Assembly (NCBI GenBank): GCA_947454485.1
Contig: CANGJJ010000006.1
Span: 1 to 64,000, forward strand
Direction of reading: 5' to 3'
DNA from: Beijerinckiaceae bacterium
GTDB lineage: Bacteria; Pseudomonadota; Alphaproteobacteria; Rhizobiales; Beijerinckiaceae
DNA length: 64,000 nt
Part shown: positions 26,526-34,987 of the stretch, one piece after another
How the letters are laid out: each line of letters begins with the position of its first letter
Numbering within the stretch: position 1 is the stretch's first letter
Notes under the pieces: generated by a model
What the model was told of the DNA's origin: nothing
Databases searched by the model: none
The model's input: only the letters and a program-made list of their open reading frames with translations
Translations under genes and position numbers: made by a program

Positions 26526-27563
26526 ATGACAAAGCTCACATTTCGCCGCCCCGATGACTGGCATGTGCATTTTCGCGATGGCGATATGATGCGCACTGTT
26601 GTCCCCTTTACGGCGCGGGCCTTCGGGCGGGCCATCATTATGCCCAATCTGACGCCGCCGGTGACAACGGCTGCCATGGCGCAGGCCTATCGCGAGCGCA
26701 TCATGGCTTGCGTGCCGCAGGGCGTAAGCTTCACCCCTTTGATGACCTGCTATCTGACTGATCACACAGACCCAGCTGATCTTGTCGCAGGCCACAAGGC
26801 TGGCATCTTTACGGCCGCCAAACTCTACCCCGCCCATGCCACGACCAACTCCGCCCATGGCGTCACCTCGGTCGATCACATCATGCCGGTACTGGAGGCC
26901 ATGGCCGAGCATGGCATTCCGCTGCTGACCCATGGTGAAGTCACACGCCAAGAGGTCGATATTTTTGACCGCGAAGCACGCTTTGCTGAGGAGATCCTAG
27001 ACCCGCTGTTGCAACGTTTGCCGACATTGCGCGTCGTCATGGAACATATCACTACGGAAGAAGGCGCGAGCCTTGTGCGCGCCAACAAGGAGCGCATGGG
27101 CGCCACGATCACACCGCAGCATCTGCTCTATAATCGCAATGCACTCTTTCAGGGTGGCCTGCGCCCGCATATGTATTGCCTGCCTATTCTCAAGCGCGAG
27201 AAGCATCGCTTGGCCTTGCGCAAGGCTGCGACAGGTGGCGAGCCCTGCTTCTTTTTGGGTACGGACACAGCGCCCCATCTGCGTCACCTCAAAGAGGCTG
27301 ATTGTGGCTGCGCGGGCGTCTTCTCCGCACCCGTTGCCGTTGCTGCTTATCTCAAGGTCTTCGCCGAAGAGAATGCGCTCGACAAATTCGAGGGCTTTGC
27401 CTCGCTCAATGGGCCTCGCTTCTATGGGCTGGCGCCCAATGAAGAGCGCGTGACCTATGAGCAGCGCTCTGGGCGGATTGCCGAAGAAATTGAGGTTGGC
27501 ACACAAGGCAAGCTCGTCGCCCTGTTCGCAGGCGAACCCGCCCCTTGGGTCGAGGTTGCCTGA
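26526..27563 (+). CDS. pyrC: Dihydroorotase (class II)
   Basis: A 345-residue zinc amidohydrolase of pyrimidine biosynthesis that interconverts carbamoyl-aspartate and dihydroorotate. Metal ligands are in 'DDWHVHFRDG' (HxH), the carboxylated lysine in 'AAKLYPAHATTNSAHGV', a later His in 'LLTHGEVT' and 'VVMEHITT', and the Asp in 'FLGTDTAPH'. Class II (~345 residues, E. coli PyrC-like) fits. The ATG at 26526 aligns with family starts and has AGGAA about 10 bp before it; an ATG at 26499 would add nine residues. Confidence 0.95.
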   Translation: MTKLTFRRPDDWHVHFRDGDMMRTVVPFTARAFGRAIIMPNLTPPVTTAAMAQAYRERIMACVPQGVSFTPLMTCYLTDHTDPADLVAGHKAGIFTAAKLYPAHATTNSAHGVTSVDHIMPVLEAMAEHGIPLLTHGEVTRQEVDIFDREARFAEEILDPLLQRLPTLRVVMEHITTEEGASLVRANKERMGATITPQHLLYNRNALFQGGLRPHMYCLPILKREKHRLALRKAATGGEPCFFLGTDTAPHLRHLKEADCGCAGVFSAPVAVAAYLKVFAEENALDKFEGFASLNGPRFYGLAPNEERVTYEQRSGRIAEEIEVGTQGKLVALFAGEPAPWVEVA

Positions 27564-27607
27564 GACCGCATCCTGCCCCATAAGAAGAGCAACATAAGGG
27601 GGGTGCG

Positions 27608-28852
27608 GTGATCGCGACACGAGTCTTTGGCGGCGCTGCCAGCGCTCTGCGCATCCCACTCTATCGGCGCTATTTCACCGGCCATTTCCTCGCCAGTATC
27701 GGGCGCTGGATGTATCGTATGTCGATTGGCTGGCTGGCTTGGGAGCTGACTGGCTCCAGCGTCTGGCTCGGTGCCGTTGCTTTTGCTGATCTAGCCCCCA
27801 CAGCCATCCTCACCATCGTCGCGGGCGCTTATGCTGATCGTTTGGGGGCTGTGCGCATCATCCGCATGACGCTCCTGCTCTGCACTTTGTTGCCGGGCCT
27901 GCTGGGTGCGCTCGTTCTGACCAAACTCATCAGCATTGAAATGTTGATCTGCATCGCCTTCCTGAATGGCTGCGTGGAGAGTTTCAGCCAACCCGCGCGC
28001 CTGTCCATTATCAATTCGCTTGTGCCCAAGAGTGATCTGCCCTCCGCCATTGCGCTCGGCTCCATGTCCTTCAACGCCTCGCGTATCGTTGGGCCAAGTC
28101 TTGCGGGCTTTGTGATCGTGCAAACGAGTGTCGGCGCCGTAATGCTGCTCTGCTCGCTCGGCTTCTTTTACTTCTGGCTGGTCATGCGCAGCCTGCGCGT
28201 CGATGACAAGCCCGCCGCCAAAGCAGAGCACCACGGCTTGTGGGCCGATATTGTCGATGGCTTTCGCTACACCAAAAACCACGCCGGCATCAGCTTTGTG
28301 ATGATCCTGCTCACAGCGACAAGCCTGTTCATTCGCCCCGTCATTGAAATGCTGCCGGGCATTGCTGACAAAGTCTTCCATGTCGGCCCGCAACAATTGG
28401 CGCTCATGCTGGGCGCTATTGGTGTTGGTGCGGTGACAGCCTCGTTCTTTCTTGCAAGGCGCGGTGATCTGCGCGGCCTCACCTCTGTCCTCGTCGCCTC
28501 AACTTTCGGCACAGGCATTGCGGTGGCGCTTGCCATGCAGATGCCAAGCCTGTGGCTGGCGAGCCTGTGCTTTGCCTTCATGGGCGTCTTTATGTTGCTG
28601 GGCAATGTCAGCGCGCAGACACTCATTCAGAACAATGTGTCAGCTGAATATCGCGCCCGCGTCATGGGGCTGTTCATCATGTTCGGCCATGGTCTTCCAG
28701 CGGTAGGCGCCCTTGTGCAAGGCGCAATGGCTGATGTGATTGGCCTACAAAGCGCCATTGGCAGCTGCGCCATCGTCATGCTGGCCTTCTGGCTTTGGGC
28801 GATGTGGAAGCGCGGCCCCATGGTCAAGCTGCTCGAACATCCAGATCGCTGA
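27608..28852 (+). CDS. MFS transporter (EntS/MFS_3-like exporter)
   Basis: A 414-residue membrane protein with about 12 spans. The opening 'LRIPLYRRYFTGHFLASIGRWMYRMSIGWLAWELTGSS' (in pieces) and the A-motif-like 'GAYADRLGAVRIIRMT' fit the MFS_3 group that includes the enterobactin exporter and macrolide pumps. The N-terminal half ends near residue 190 with 'VMRSLRVDDKPAAKAEHH' as the cytoplasmic loop. The substrate is unknown. The GTG start is preceded by GGGGGG. Its stop is 5 bp from that of the convergent exonuclease gene. Confidence 0.82.
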   Translation: MIATRVFGGAASALRIPLYRRYFTGHFLASIGRWMYRMSIGWLAWELTGSSVWLGAVAFADLAPTAILTIVAGAYADRLGAVRIIRMTLLLCTLLPGLLGALVLTKLISIEMLICIAFLNGCVESFSQPARLSIINSLVPKSDLPSAIALGSMSFNASRIVGPSLAGFVIVQTSVGAVMLLCSLGFFYFWLVMRSLRVDDKPAAKAEHHGLWADIVDGFRYTKNHAGISFVMILLTATSLFIRPVIEMLPGIADKVFHVGPQQLALMLGAIGVGAVTASFFLARRGDLRGLTSVLVASTFGTGIAVALAMQMPSLWLASLCFAFMGVFMLLGNVSAQTLIQNNVSAEYRARVMGLFIMFGHGLPAVGALVQGAMADVIGLQSAIGSCAIVMLAFWLWAMWKRGPMVKLLEHPDR

Positions 28853-28857
28853 GCGCT

Positions 28858-29736
28858 CTACACCCGCGCCGAAAAACGATTGTAAGCATTGATCGCAACA
28901 AGCGGCAAATCAACCTGCCGTGCATAAACTTCCTGCTCGAGAAAAGCGCGCTCGATGCGCAACTGCTCTTCACTCACATCAATATACCAAGCCCGATGCG
29001 GTCCCTGCCCCTCTGCATTCCAGCGGTAGCCCCGCTCGCGCAAGGCGTCTTTGAATTCAAAAGGCGCATAAGCAGCAAATAAACGCCATGTCGTCTTGCG
29101 CGCTGCATCGAGCAAAGTGCGAAAAGCAATAACGCCAGAGACGGGCAACGGCTTCGACAGCAATTCAACCGCTGCATAGCAATCATTCAGCGCGCGATGT
29201 TTCTCGAAGAAATAGCCCGCCCCCGCGACAAGATAACCAAGCCGCGTGCCTTCAAAGCCCTCGCCCGCCCAATCGACTTGCGCATGAGAACAGCCCCAAG
29301 GCTTGTGCTCAAAAGCCTCGCAGGCGCGTTCCAGAAACTGGCGGTCGAAAGAGGCATTATGCGCAAGCACAATGTCAGCTCCCTCAACCATGTCAGCAAC
29401 AGCAGCCCAATCAATGCTCTTGCCAGCTACCATCTCATCAGTAATGCCAGTGAGCCGTGTGATCTCCGCGCTGATCGGCTCTTTGGGCTGCTGCAACGCA
29501 TGGAAGGGCGTTTGCGTTGCGCAGATCTGGCCACCCTTGTCATAGGTGAAAGGCACCATGGCGATTTCGATGATCTCATGGCGCGCAGAATCAAGGCCAG
29601 TCGTTTCCACATCGACAAAGAGCCCACGCTTCACCGGACCATCGGGCACGGCCATATCTGTGCGCGGCACAAGACGGCGCAAGACCCGATAGTCCCCGCT
29701 CGCCTCAAGTGCTGTGATCATCTCGTCGAAGGTCAT
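28858..29736 (-). CDS. 3'-5' exonuclease (DnaQ-like, DEDD family)
   Basis: A 292-residue protein with the RNase T/DnaQ fold: ExoI 'FVDVETTGLD' (about residue 41, D-E), ExoII 'AHNASFDRQFLE' (about 126) and ExoIII 'HRALNDCYAA' (about 178, H...D). It carries an extra N-terminal ~35 residues and a C-terminal ~90 residue part ('FKDALRERGYRWN', 'KDALRERGY...HRAWYIDV') seen in exonuclease-like proteins of Rhizobiales. It could be a proofreading-like or RNA-trimming nuclease. The ribosome site GGGACGGA precedes the ATG. Confidence 0.83.
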   Translation of the reverse strand: MTFDEMITALEASGDYRVLRRLVPRTDMAVPDGPVKRGLFVDVETTGLDSARHEIIEIAMVPFTYDKGGQICATQTPFHALQQPKEPISAEITRLTGITDEMVAGKSIDWAAVADMVEGADIVLAHNASFDRQFLERACEAFEHKPWGCSHAQVDWAGEGFEGTRLGYLVAGAGYFFEKHRALNDCYAAVELLSKPLPVSGVIAFRTLLDAARKTTWRLFAAYAPFEFKDALRERGYRWNAEGQGPHRAWYIDVSEEQLRIERAFLEQEVYARQVDLPLVAINAYNRFSARV

Positions 29737-29994
29737 ATCCGTCCCGCGGGAAAGCCTGCGAAGGACAGAACAGCCATTCGGACGAGAAAGAAATACTGCA
29801 ACTCTTACTGTGCACAGCCAGTCTTCAACGTTCCCTTTGGGAAGAATACTTAACCTTGACTATAAAGCGCCTCCCACACAACCCGCTTTCTTGATCTTCA
29901 GGTCGATCTTGCCCATTCTGCCCTCCCCGGCATGCGCGTGAACCCGCCGGGCCCCGCCAAACGGGTCATAAAAAATCGCGCAGGAGGAAAATTC
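29737..29994. other. Gene-free 258 bp upstream of the aromatic-oxygenase operon
   Basis: No coding region is credible here. A -35-like TTGACT lies at 29856-29861 but no good -10 follows at normal spacing. The end carries the strong ribosome site AGGAGGA (29982-29988) of the dioxygenase gene. Confidence 0.5.
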
Positions 29995-31242
29995 GTGGCC
30001 ACCCAGCTTGCCGCCCAAGATGCGCCTTTCACTTGGCCCTCACAGGACACATCGCGCGTTCCCTATCGCGTCTATACTGACCCTGAGATCTATGCGCTCG
30101 AACAAGCGCGCCTCTTTCAAGGCCCGACATGGAATTTCCTTGGCCTTGATGTCGAGATCCCCGAGCCCGGCGATTACAAAACCACCTTTGTCGGTGATGC
30201 GCCGATCATCATGCTGCGCACGATGGATGGTCAGATCAATGCGCTGATGAATCGCTGCCAACACAAGGGCTCGCTGCTCTGCTACAAGCCGCGCGGCAAT
30301 GTGCGCGAACTCACCTGCGTCTATCACAACTGGACCTATAATCTGGATGGCGAGTTGACCGGCGTTGCCTTCCGCAAGGGCGTGGGCGGCAAGGGCGGCG
30401 TTGGCCCTGAATTTGAGATGCACGACCACAATCTCGTGCGCCTGCGCGTCGATGTCTATCGCGGTCTCATCTTTGGCACATTTAGCGAAGAGACCCCGCC
30501 CTTCACCGATTATATCGGCGCTGAACTCACAGCCTCGATCGACCGCGTCTTCATCAAGCCACTCAAGGTTCTTGGCTATCACAGCCAGATGCTGCCCAAT
30601 AATTGGAAACTTTATGCAGAGAACAACAAGGACTCCTATCATGCGAGCTTGCTGCATGTGTTTCACAACACATTCGGCGTTGTGCGCCCGAATATGGGTG
30701 GAGGCATCAAGCTCAGCGCCAATGGCTGGCACCATCTGAGTTACACTGAGCGCACACCGCCCAATGATGATGCGACCGGTACGGAGAAGGTACGCTCTCT
30801 CAAAGAGCAATATAAACTCAACGACGCATCCGTGATGGAACATCGCCTCGAACTTGGCGATCTTGTCACCAATTCCATCCAGACCATCTTCCCCAACCTC
30901 GTCGTGCAGCAAATTCTCAATGCACTGGCAGTGCGCCAGCTCATCCCGCGCGGTGTGGACCGTAGCGAATTGATCTGGACCGTGCTCGGCTTTGCAGATG
31001 ATACGCCCGATATGCTGGCACTGCGCCTCAAGGCGAATAATCTTGTTGGGCCTGCAGGTTTCATTTCCATGGAAGATGGATGCGTCGGCGGCTTTGTGCA
31101 GCGCGCAGCCAAAGCCAATCCTGATGATCAGACTGTCATGCCCATGGGCGGTAGCGGCATTGAGCCCAGCGCTGGCTCACGCGTCACAGAATCCGCCGTG
31201 CGCGGCTTCTGGAAGGGTTGGCGCGATTGCATGAAAATTTGA
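29995..31242 (+). CDS. Aromatic ring-hydroxylating dioxygenase, alpha subunit (Rieske)
   Basis: A 415-residue catalytic subunit. The Rieske [2Fe-2S] site is C88-x-H90...C108-x2-H111 ('CQHKGS', 'CVYHNW'), and the mononuclear iron site is in 'ENNKDSYHASLLHVFH' (two His, with a distal Asp expected later). It would cis-dihydroxylate an aromatic acid or hydrocarbon with electrons from a reductase. The GTG at 29995 is the start: AGGAGGA sits 6-7 bp upstream, whereas an ATG 21 codons earlier has none. The beta subunit follows 17 bp downstream. The substrate is not determined by sequence. Confidence 0.9.
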   Translation: MATQLAAQDAPFTWPSQDTSRVPYRVYTDPEIYALEQARLFQGPTWNFLGLDVEIPEPGDYKTTFVGDAPIIMLRTMDGQINALMNRCQHKGSLLCYKPRGNVRELTCVYHNWTYNLDGELTGVAFRKGVGGKGGVGPEFEMHDHNLVRLRVDVYRGLIFGTFSEETPPFTDYIGAELTASIDRVFIKPLKVLGYHSQMLPNNWKLYAENNKDSYHASLLHVFHNTFGVVRPNMGGGIKLSANGWHHLSYTERTPPNDDATGTEKVRSLKEQYKLNDASVMEHRLELGDLVTNSIQTIFPNLVVQQILNALAVRQLIPRGVDRSELIWTVLGFADDTPDMLALRLKANNLVGPAGFISMEDGCVGGFVQRAAKANPDDQTVMPMGGSGIEPSAGSRVTESAVRGFWKGWRDCMKI

Positions 31243-31259
31243 AGCGACAGGATCAGACA

Positions 31260-31748
31260 ATGACAACAACACTCACCCCGTCGCTCAGCGCACGCCTGAC
31301 CGTGGAGGCCTTCCTCCATGACTATATGCTCACAATTGACAGTGACCGTTTGGAAGATTGGCACACATTCTTCGAAGAAGATGGCACTTATAACGTGACG
31401 ACACGCGAGAATATGGAGCTTGGCCTGCCCTTGAACCTCATGTCCTGCGAAGGTCATGGCATGTTCAAAGACCGCATCGTAGCGCTGCGCACCGCCAATA
31501 TTTTCGAGCCTCATGTCTATTGCCACATTCCCGGCGCTTTGCGTGTCACCAGCATCAAGGGCGATCTGGTGGAGAGCGAATCTTCCTTCACCATCGTGCG
31601 CACCACAAATGGCGGCGATATGGATGTGTTCATCTGCGGACGCACCCATGACACAGTGCGCCTTGGCAAGGACGGACCAAAGCTCAAAAACAGAACAGTC
31701 ATTCTGGACTCGCGCCAAATCGACACTTTGCTGGTCATTCCGGTCTAA
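31260..31748 (+). CDS. Aromatic ring-hydroxylating dioxygenase, beta subunit
   Basis: A 162-residue NTF2-like/SnoaL-fold subunit. 'VEAFLHDYMLTIDSDRLEDWHTFFEEDGTYNVTTREN' (in parts) and 'HIPGALRVTSI' match the small subunits of benzoate/biphenyl/anthranilate-type dioxygenases. It builds the alpha3-beta3 hexamer and has no cofactor. It follows the alpha gene directly, which supports a true two-subunit oxygenase rather than an alpha-only type. Confidence 0.85.
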   Translation: MTTTLTPSLSARLTVEAFLHDYMLTIDSDRLEDWHTFFEEDGTYNVTTRENMELGLPLNLMSCEGHGMFKDRIVALRTANIFEPHVYCHIPGALRVTSIKGDLVESESSFTIVRTTNGGDMDVFICGRTHDTVRLGKDGPKLKNRTVILDSRQIDTLLVIPV

Positions 31749-31759
31749 GCGGGAGATGG

Positions 31760-32752
31760 ATGATGACAAAGCTCGCGCTCACAATGGCCTGCGGGCCTTA
31801 CGACCGAATGGAGGCCTTGGCCCAAGGCCATGTGCAGCCAGAGGGCATCGATCTTCGTTATCTCGGCATCCAGTCACCCCCCGAAATCTTCGCGCGGATG
31901 ATCAAGACCCGCTCGTTTGATGTCGCGGAAATGTCGCTCGCCCATTATTGCATCATGCGCACGCGCGGTGACTTCCCCTTCGTCGCGATCCCTGTCTTCC
32001 CCTCGCGGGTGTTCCGGCACGGCTATATTTTCGTCAACAAGAACTCTGGCATTCGCGAGCCAAAAGATCTCGAAGGCAAGCGCGTGGGTGTGCAGGAATA
32101 TCGTCAGACCGCAGGCGTATGGGTGCGCGGCATATTGCAACATGATTACGGCGTCGATCTCGACACAATCCAATGGGTCGAGGGCGGCGTGAATGAACCT
32201 CGCGTTGCAGATCATGATATGGATTTGCGCCCCGTGCGGCCCTTGAAGCTGGAGCTGATCCCCGAAGATCGCACCCTCAATGATATGCTGGAGTCTGGCG
32301 AGATCGACGCCTATTTCGGTGCGCGTCGTCCGATCGCGCTCGACAAAGGCAAAAACGTCACGCGCCTCTTTCCTGATTATCGTGCGCGCGAAAAAGACTT
32401 CTATCAGCGCACCGGCTTCCACCCAATCATGCACACATTGGTGATCCGCGAAGAACTCTTCAAAGAGCAACCATGGGTGCCTGAGAGCCTCTTCAAAGCC
32501 TGTCAGGAGTCAAAATCATGGGCGCTGAAGCAGATGCGCTTTTCTGGCGCACAGCGCAGCATGTTGCCTTGGCTCTATGATGAGATTGCAGAGATGGATG
32601 CGCTGATGGGGCCAGACCCTTGGCCTTATGGGCTTGAGCCAAACCGCAAGATCCTCACGGCCTTCGTGCAATATCTCGTGGATCAACATTTCATCGAGAC
32701 AGCGCTGCCGATTGAAGAGCTGTTCGCACCCATCATCGCCTGGAGCGAATGA
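31760..32752 (+). CDS. 4,5-dihydroxyphthalate decarboxylase-like protein (NMT1-like fold)
   Basis: A 330-residue protein without a signal peptide. The pattern 'LTMACGPYDRMEALAQGHVQPEGIDLRYL', 'FARMIKTRSFDVAEMSLA' and 'VFPSRVFRHGYIFVN' is that of the Pht5 family, which removes a carboxylate from 4,5-dihydroxyphthalate. Many relatives are mislabelled as solute-binding proteins because the fold is the same. Its place 11 bp after the dioxygenase beta gene favours a catabolic role: dihydroxylation then decarboxylation of an aromatic carboxylate. It lacks the membrane-export signals expected of a periplasmic binder. Confidence 0.75.
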   Translation: MMTKLALTMACGPYDRMEALAQGHVQPEGIDLRYLGIQSPPEIFARMIKTRSFDVAEMSLAHYCIMRTRGDFPFVAIPVFPSRVFRHGYIFVNKNSGIREPKDLEGKRVGVQEYRQTAGVWVRGILQHDYGVDLDTIQWVEGGVNEPRVADHDMDLRPVRPLKLELIPEDRTLNDMLESGEIDAYFGARRPIALDKGKNVTRLFPDYRAREKDFYQRTGFHPIMHTLVIREELFKEQPWVPESLFKACQESKSWALKQMRFSGAQRSMLPWLYDEIAEMDALMGPDPWPYGLEPNRKILTAFVQYLVDQHFIETALPIEELFAPIIAWSE

Positions 32753-32782
32753 AAAAGGCGGCCATCTGCCGCCTCTCTCACT

Positions 32783-33808
32783 TCAGCTATTGACGAGCTG
32801 CTTCAGCTCGGGCCCTGACTTGAACAAGCGGTCCCCGCGAAAGAGCGGATCAATCGTAATCTCGCCGCCCCCAGCCATACGTGACACGCAAGCACAAAGC
32901 TTGTCACCGGCTGTATGTTGCGCGGCGGAGAAGAACATATCGCGATGGTCGATCTCGCCCTTATGTTCGACAATGCTCAGAACGCAGAGCCCGCATTCAC
33001 CGCGCCGACAATCATACACAACGCCAACGCCCGCCTCTTCCAAAGCCTCCAGCATGGATTGGTTGGCTGCGACCGCAATAGGCTCATCACGCCCCACCAC
33101 ATGAACCGTGAAGGGCTGCGACGCAAAGCGCCCACTCGATCCGAAAGTCTCGCAGATGAAACGGTCGGGCTTGCGGCCACTGTGCTCCCAAACTGTCCGC
33201 GCAGCCTCCATGAGACCAATCGGTCCGCAAATATAGACTTCGCCTTGGGGCGCAAGGTCAGCAAAGGCTTTGGCCAAATCCATGCGCTCGCCCTCTGCAT
33301 CCACAAAGAGTGAGAGATGATCACCAAGCGCTGTCTGCAGCTGCGCAACATAGGCCATCTGGTTGCGCGCACGCCCGGCATAAAAGAGACGGAACTTGCG
33401 ACCAGAGCGCATCAAGCGTTCTGCCATGCCGATGATGGGCGTGATGCCAATCCCACCTGCAATGAGCAAGGCCTCGTCGGTTCCACGCGTTAATTCGAAA
33501 TGCGTGTCAGGTTCTGCCACCTCAAGCCGCGCCCCCACAGGCAGCGACCACATATAGGCAGAGCCACCGCGGCCGGGCTCTTCACGCTTCACCGCAATGC
33601 GCCAGCACTCATCAAGAGGCGCTTCGCCAACGAGCGAATAATAGCGCAGATCCGTCTTGCCCTGAATCAAGACGCGCACAGCCAGATGCGCGCCAGAAGG
33701 ATAGCGCCCCGCGCCACTATGCGGCTTGAATGTGAATTCGCGAATGCCCTCTGCAACATCGCGCGTCGCGACCAATGTGGCAGTGGTCCAGTTGCGGTCT
33801 GTGCGCAT
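32783..33808 (-). CDS. PDR/VanB-type ferredoxin-flavin oxidoreductase
   Basis: A 341-residue electron-transfer protein: FMN/FAD domain ('RYYSLVGEAP', about residue 55), NAD domain ('LLIAGGIGITPIIGMAERL', about 115) and a C-terminal plant-type [2Fe-2S] domain with 'CRRGECGLC' (Cx4Cx2C) and a distant Cys ('LCACVSR'). It passes electrons from NAD(P)H to a Rieske oxygenase. The start at 33808 has GAGGAGGGG. It follows the VanA-like gene by 10 bp and may also serve the dioxygenase on the other strand, which has no reductase of its own here. Confidence 0.9.
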   Translation of the reverse strand: MRTDRNWTTATLVATRDVAEGIREFTFKPHSGAGRYPSGAHLAVRVLIQGKTDLRYYSLVGEAPLDECWRIAVKREEPGRGGSAYMWSLPVGARLEVAEPDTHFELTRGTDEALLIAGGIGITPIIGMAERLMRSGRKFRLFYAGRARNQMAYVAQLQTALGDHLSLFVDAEGERMDLAKAFADLAPQGEVYICGPIGLMEAARTVWEHSGRKPDRFICETFGSSGRFASQPFTVHVVGRDEPIAVAANQSMLEALEEAGVGVVYDCRRGECGLCVLSIVEHKGEIDHRDMFFSAAQHTAGDKLCACVSRMAGGGEITIDPLFRGDRLFKSGPELKQLVNS

Positions 33809-33818
33809 CTGCCCCTCC

Positions 33819-34877
33819 TCAGCCAACGCGCCGCAGTGGCGGCTTGCCTTGCGCTTCCAAGGCGACCATCGCGTCAATCTGTCGACGCGCCCACATCGCA
33901 CCCGCATCAATATTGAGATTGTAGAAGACGTGATCGGGATTTTCGTCGATGGCGCGCTGCTGCGCCTCAACGATCAACTCATCCTCACCAAACACCTTGG
34001 TGATGGCATCGCGGATTTCTGTCGTGACCCGCTGCTCATGGATTCGATAATCGCGCACATTGGCCCAGAAATAATGACAGGTCTTGTCGGTCGCGGGCGT
34101 GATCGTATTGATGACCACCATGCTGACGCCCTGCGAGCGATCACCCTGCGGCGCGCCTGTGCCGGTCGGCGCAACACCCACATCAATAGCGACTGTGCAA
34201 GGCGCCTGAAACTGAATGATCTGCCAGCGATCCACATTGCCGGGCTTGCCCAGCTGCTTGGCCCAGAATGGCGGGGGTTCAATATCAACCATCCAGCGCG
34301 TGACGGTCGTGGTGCGATCCCCATGCGTCACATCGAAAGGCGCTTCTGCCACAGCATCATTGCCAATGCTGGAAGAGTGAATGAAAGTCTCGTGCGTAAG
34401 ATCCATCAGATTGTCGACGATGAGACGATAATCGCAATTGGCATGGATGGTCTTGCCATCACCCGCCCAAGCCGGATCGTGGTTCCAATGCAAATCCGGC
34501 ACGAGCGCAGGATCGGCCAGAGCAGGATCACCCGGCCACACCCATACAAAGCGATGGCGCTCGACAACGGGGAAGCTGCGCACGGCTGCGGAAGGATTGA
34601 TCGTCTCTTGCGAGGGCATGAAAGTGCAGCGCCCTTGCGTATTGTAGCGAATGCCATGATAGGCGCATTGCACATCATCGCCGATCAGTTTGCCCATGGA
34701 GAGCGGCACAAGCCGGTGCCAGCATGCATCCTGCAAGGCAATCGCCTCGCCTTCGAGCGAACGATAAAGCACCATTTTGATGCCGGTGATGGTGCGCGCC
34801 AGAAGCTCATGCTTCAGCTCTGAGTCCCAAGCGGCGGCATACCAAGCGTTCAGCGGAAAATTGCGCGGCGCGGTCAT
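33819..34877 (-). CDS. VanA-type Rieske oxygenase (vanillate O-demethylase-like)
   Basis: A 352-residue single-subunit oxygenase. Rieske ligands are C52-x-H54 ('CWHRLVPLS') and C71-x2-H74 ('CAYHGI'). The mononuclear iron motif is 'DNLMDLTHETFIH' (about residue 160, D...H-x4-H). It would demethylate or hydroxylate a methoxylated or carboxylated aromatic. It is the first gene of a two-gene operon with the VanB-type reductase. It is divergent from the LysR gene. Confidence 0.88.
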   Translation of the reverse strand: MTAPRNFPLNAWYAAAWDSELKHELLARTITGIKMVLYRSLEGEAIALQDACWHRLVPLSMGKLIGDDVQCAYHGIRYNTQGRCTFMPSQETINPSAAVRSFPVVERHRFVWVWPGDPALADPALVPDLHWNHDPAWAGDGKTIHANCDYRLIVDNLMDLTHETFIHSSSIGNDAVAEAPFDVTHGDRTTTVTRWMVDIEPPPFWAKQLGKPGNVDRWQIIQFQAPCTVAIDVGVAPTGTGAPQGDRSQGVSMVVINTITPATDKTCHYFWANVRDYRIHEQRVTTEIRDAITKVFGEDELIVEAQQRAIDENPDHVFYNLNIDAGAMWARRQIDAMVALEAQGKPPLRRVG

Positions 34878-34937
34878 CTTCGACCTCCCAAAGAGTTTGG
34901 CCTCTCAAGGCCGATTGGAGATCTATCTAGCGCGCGC

Positions 34938-34952
34938 TACCCATGCTTGGTA
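34938..34952. promoter_or_regulatory. LysR-type operator candidate between vanA-like and lysR genes
   Basis: TACC-CATGCTT-GGTA is an interrupted palindrome of 15 bp, 61 bp before the first codon of the VanA-like gene and 36 bp before the LysR ATG. LysR regulators typically bind such T-N11-A-like dyads in the shared divergent promoter. Confidence 0.45.
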
Positions 34953-34987
34953 GTTGCAGATTTTGCATAAAGCCATTACGATTTGGC

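Noticed and set aside
33726-34823. 365-codon plus-strand frame over the VanA-like gene
   Set aside because: Shadow frame; the minus strand has a full Rieske oxygenase with all ligands.
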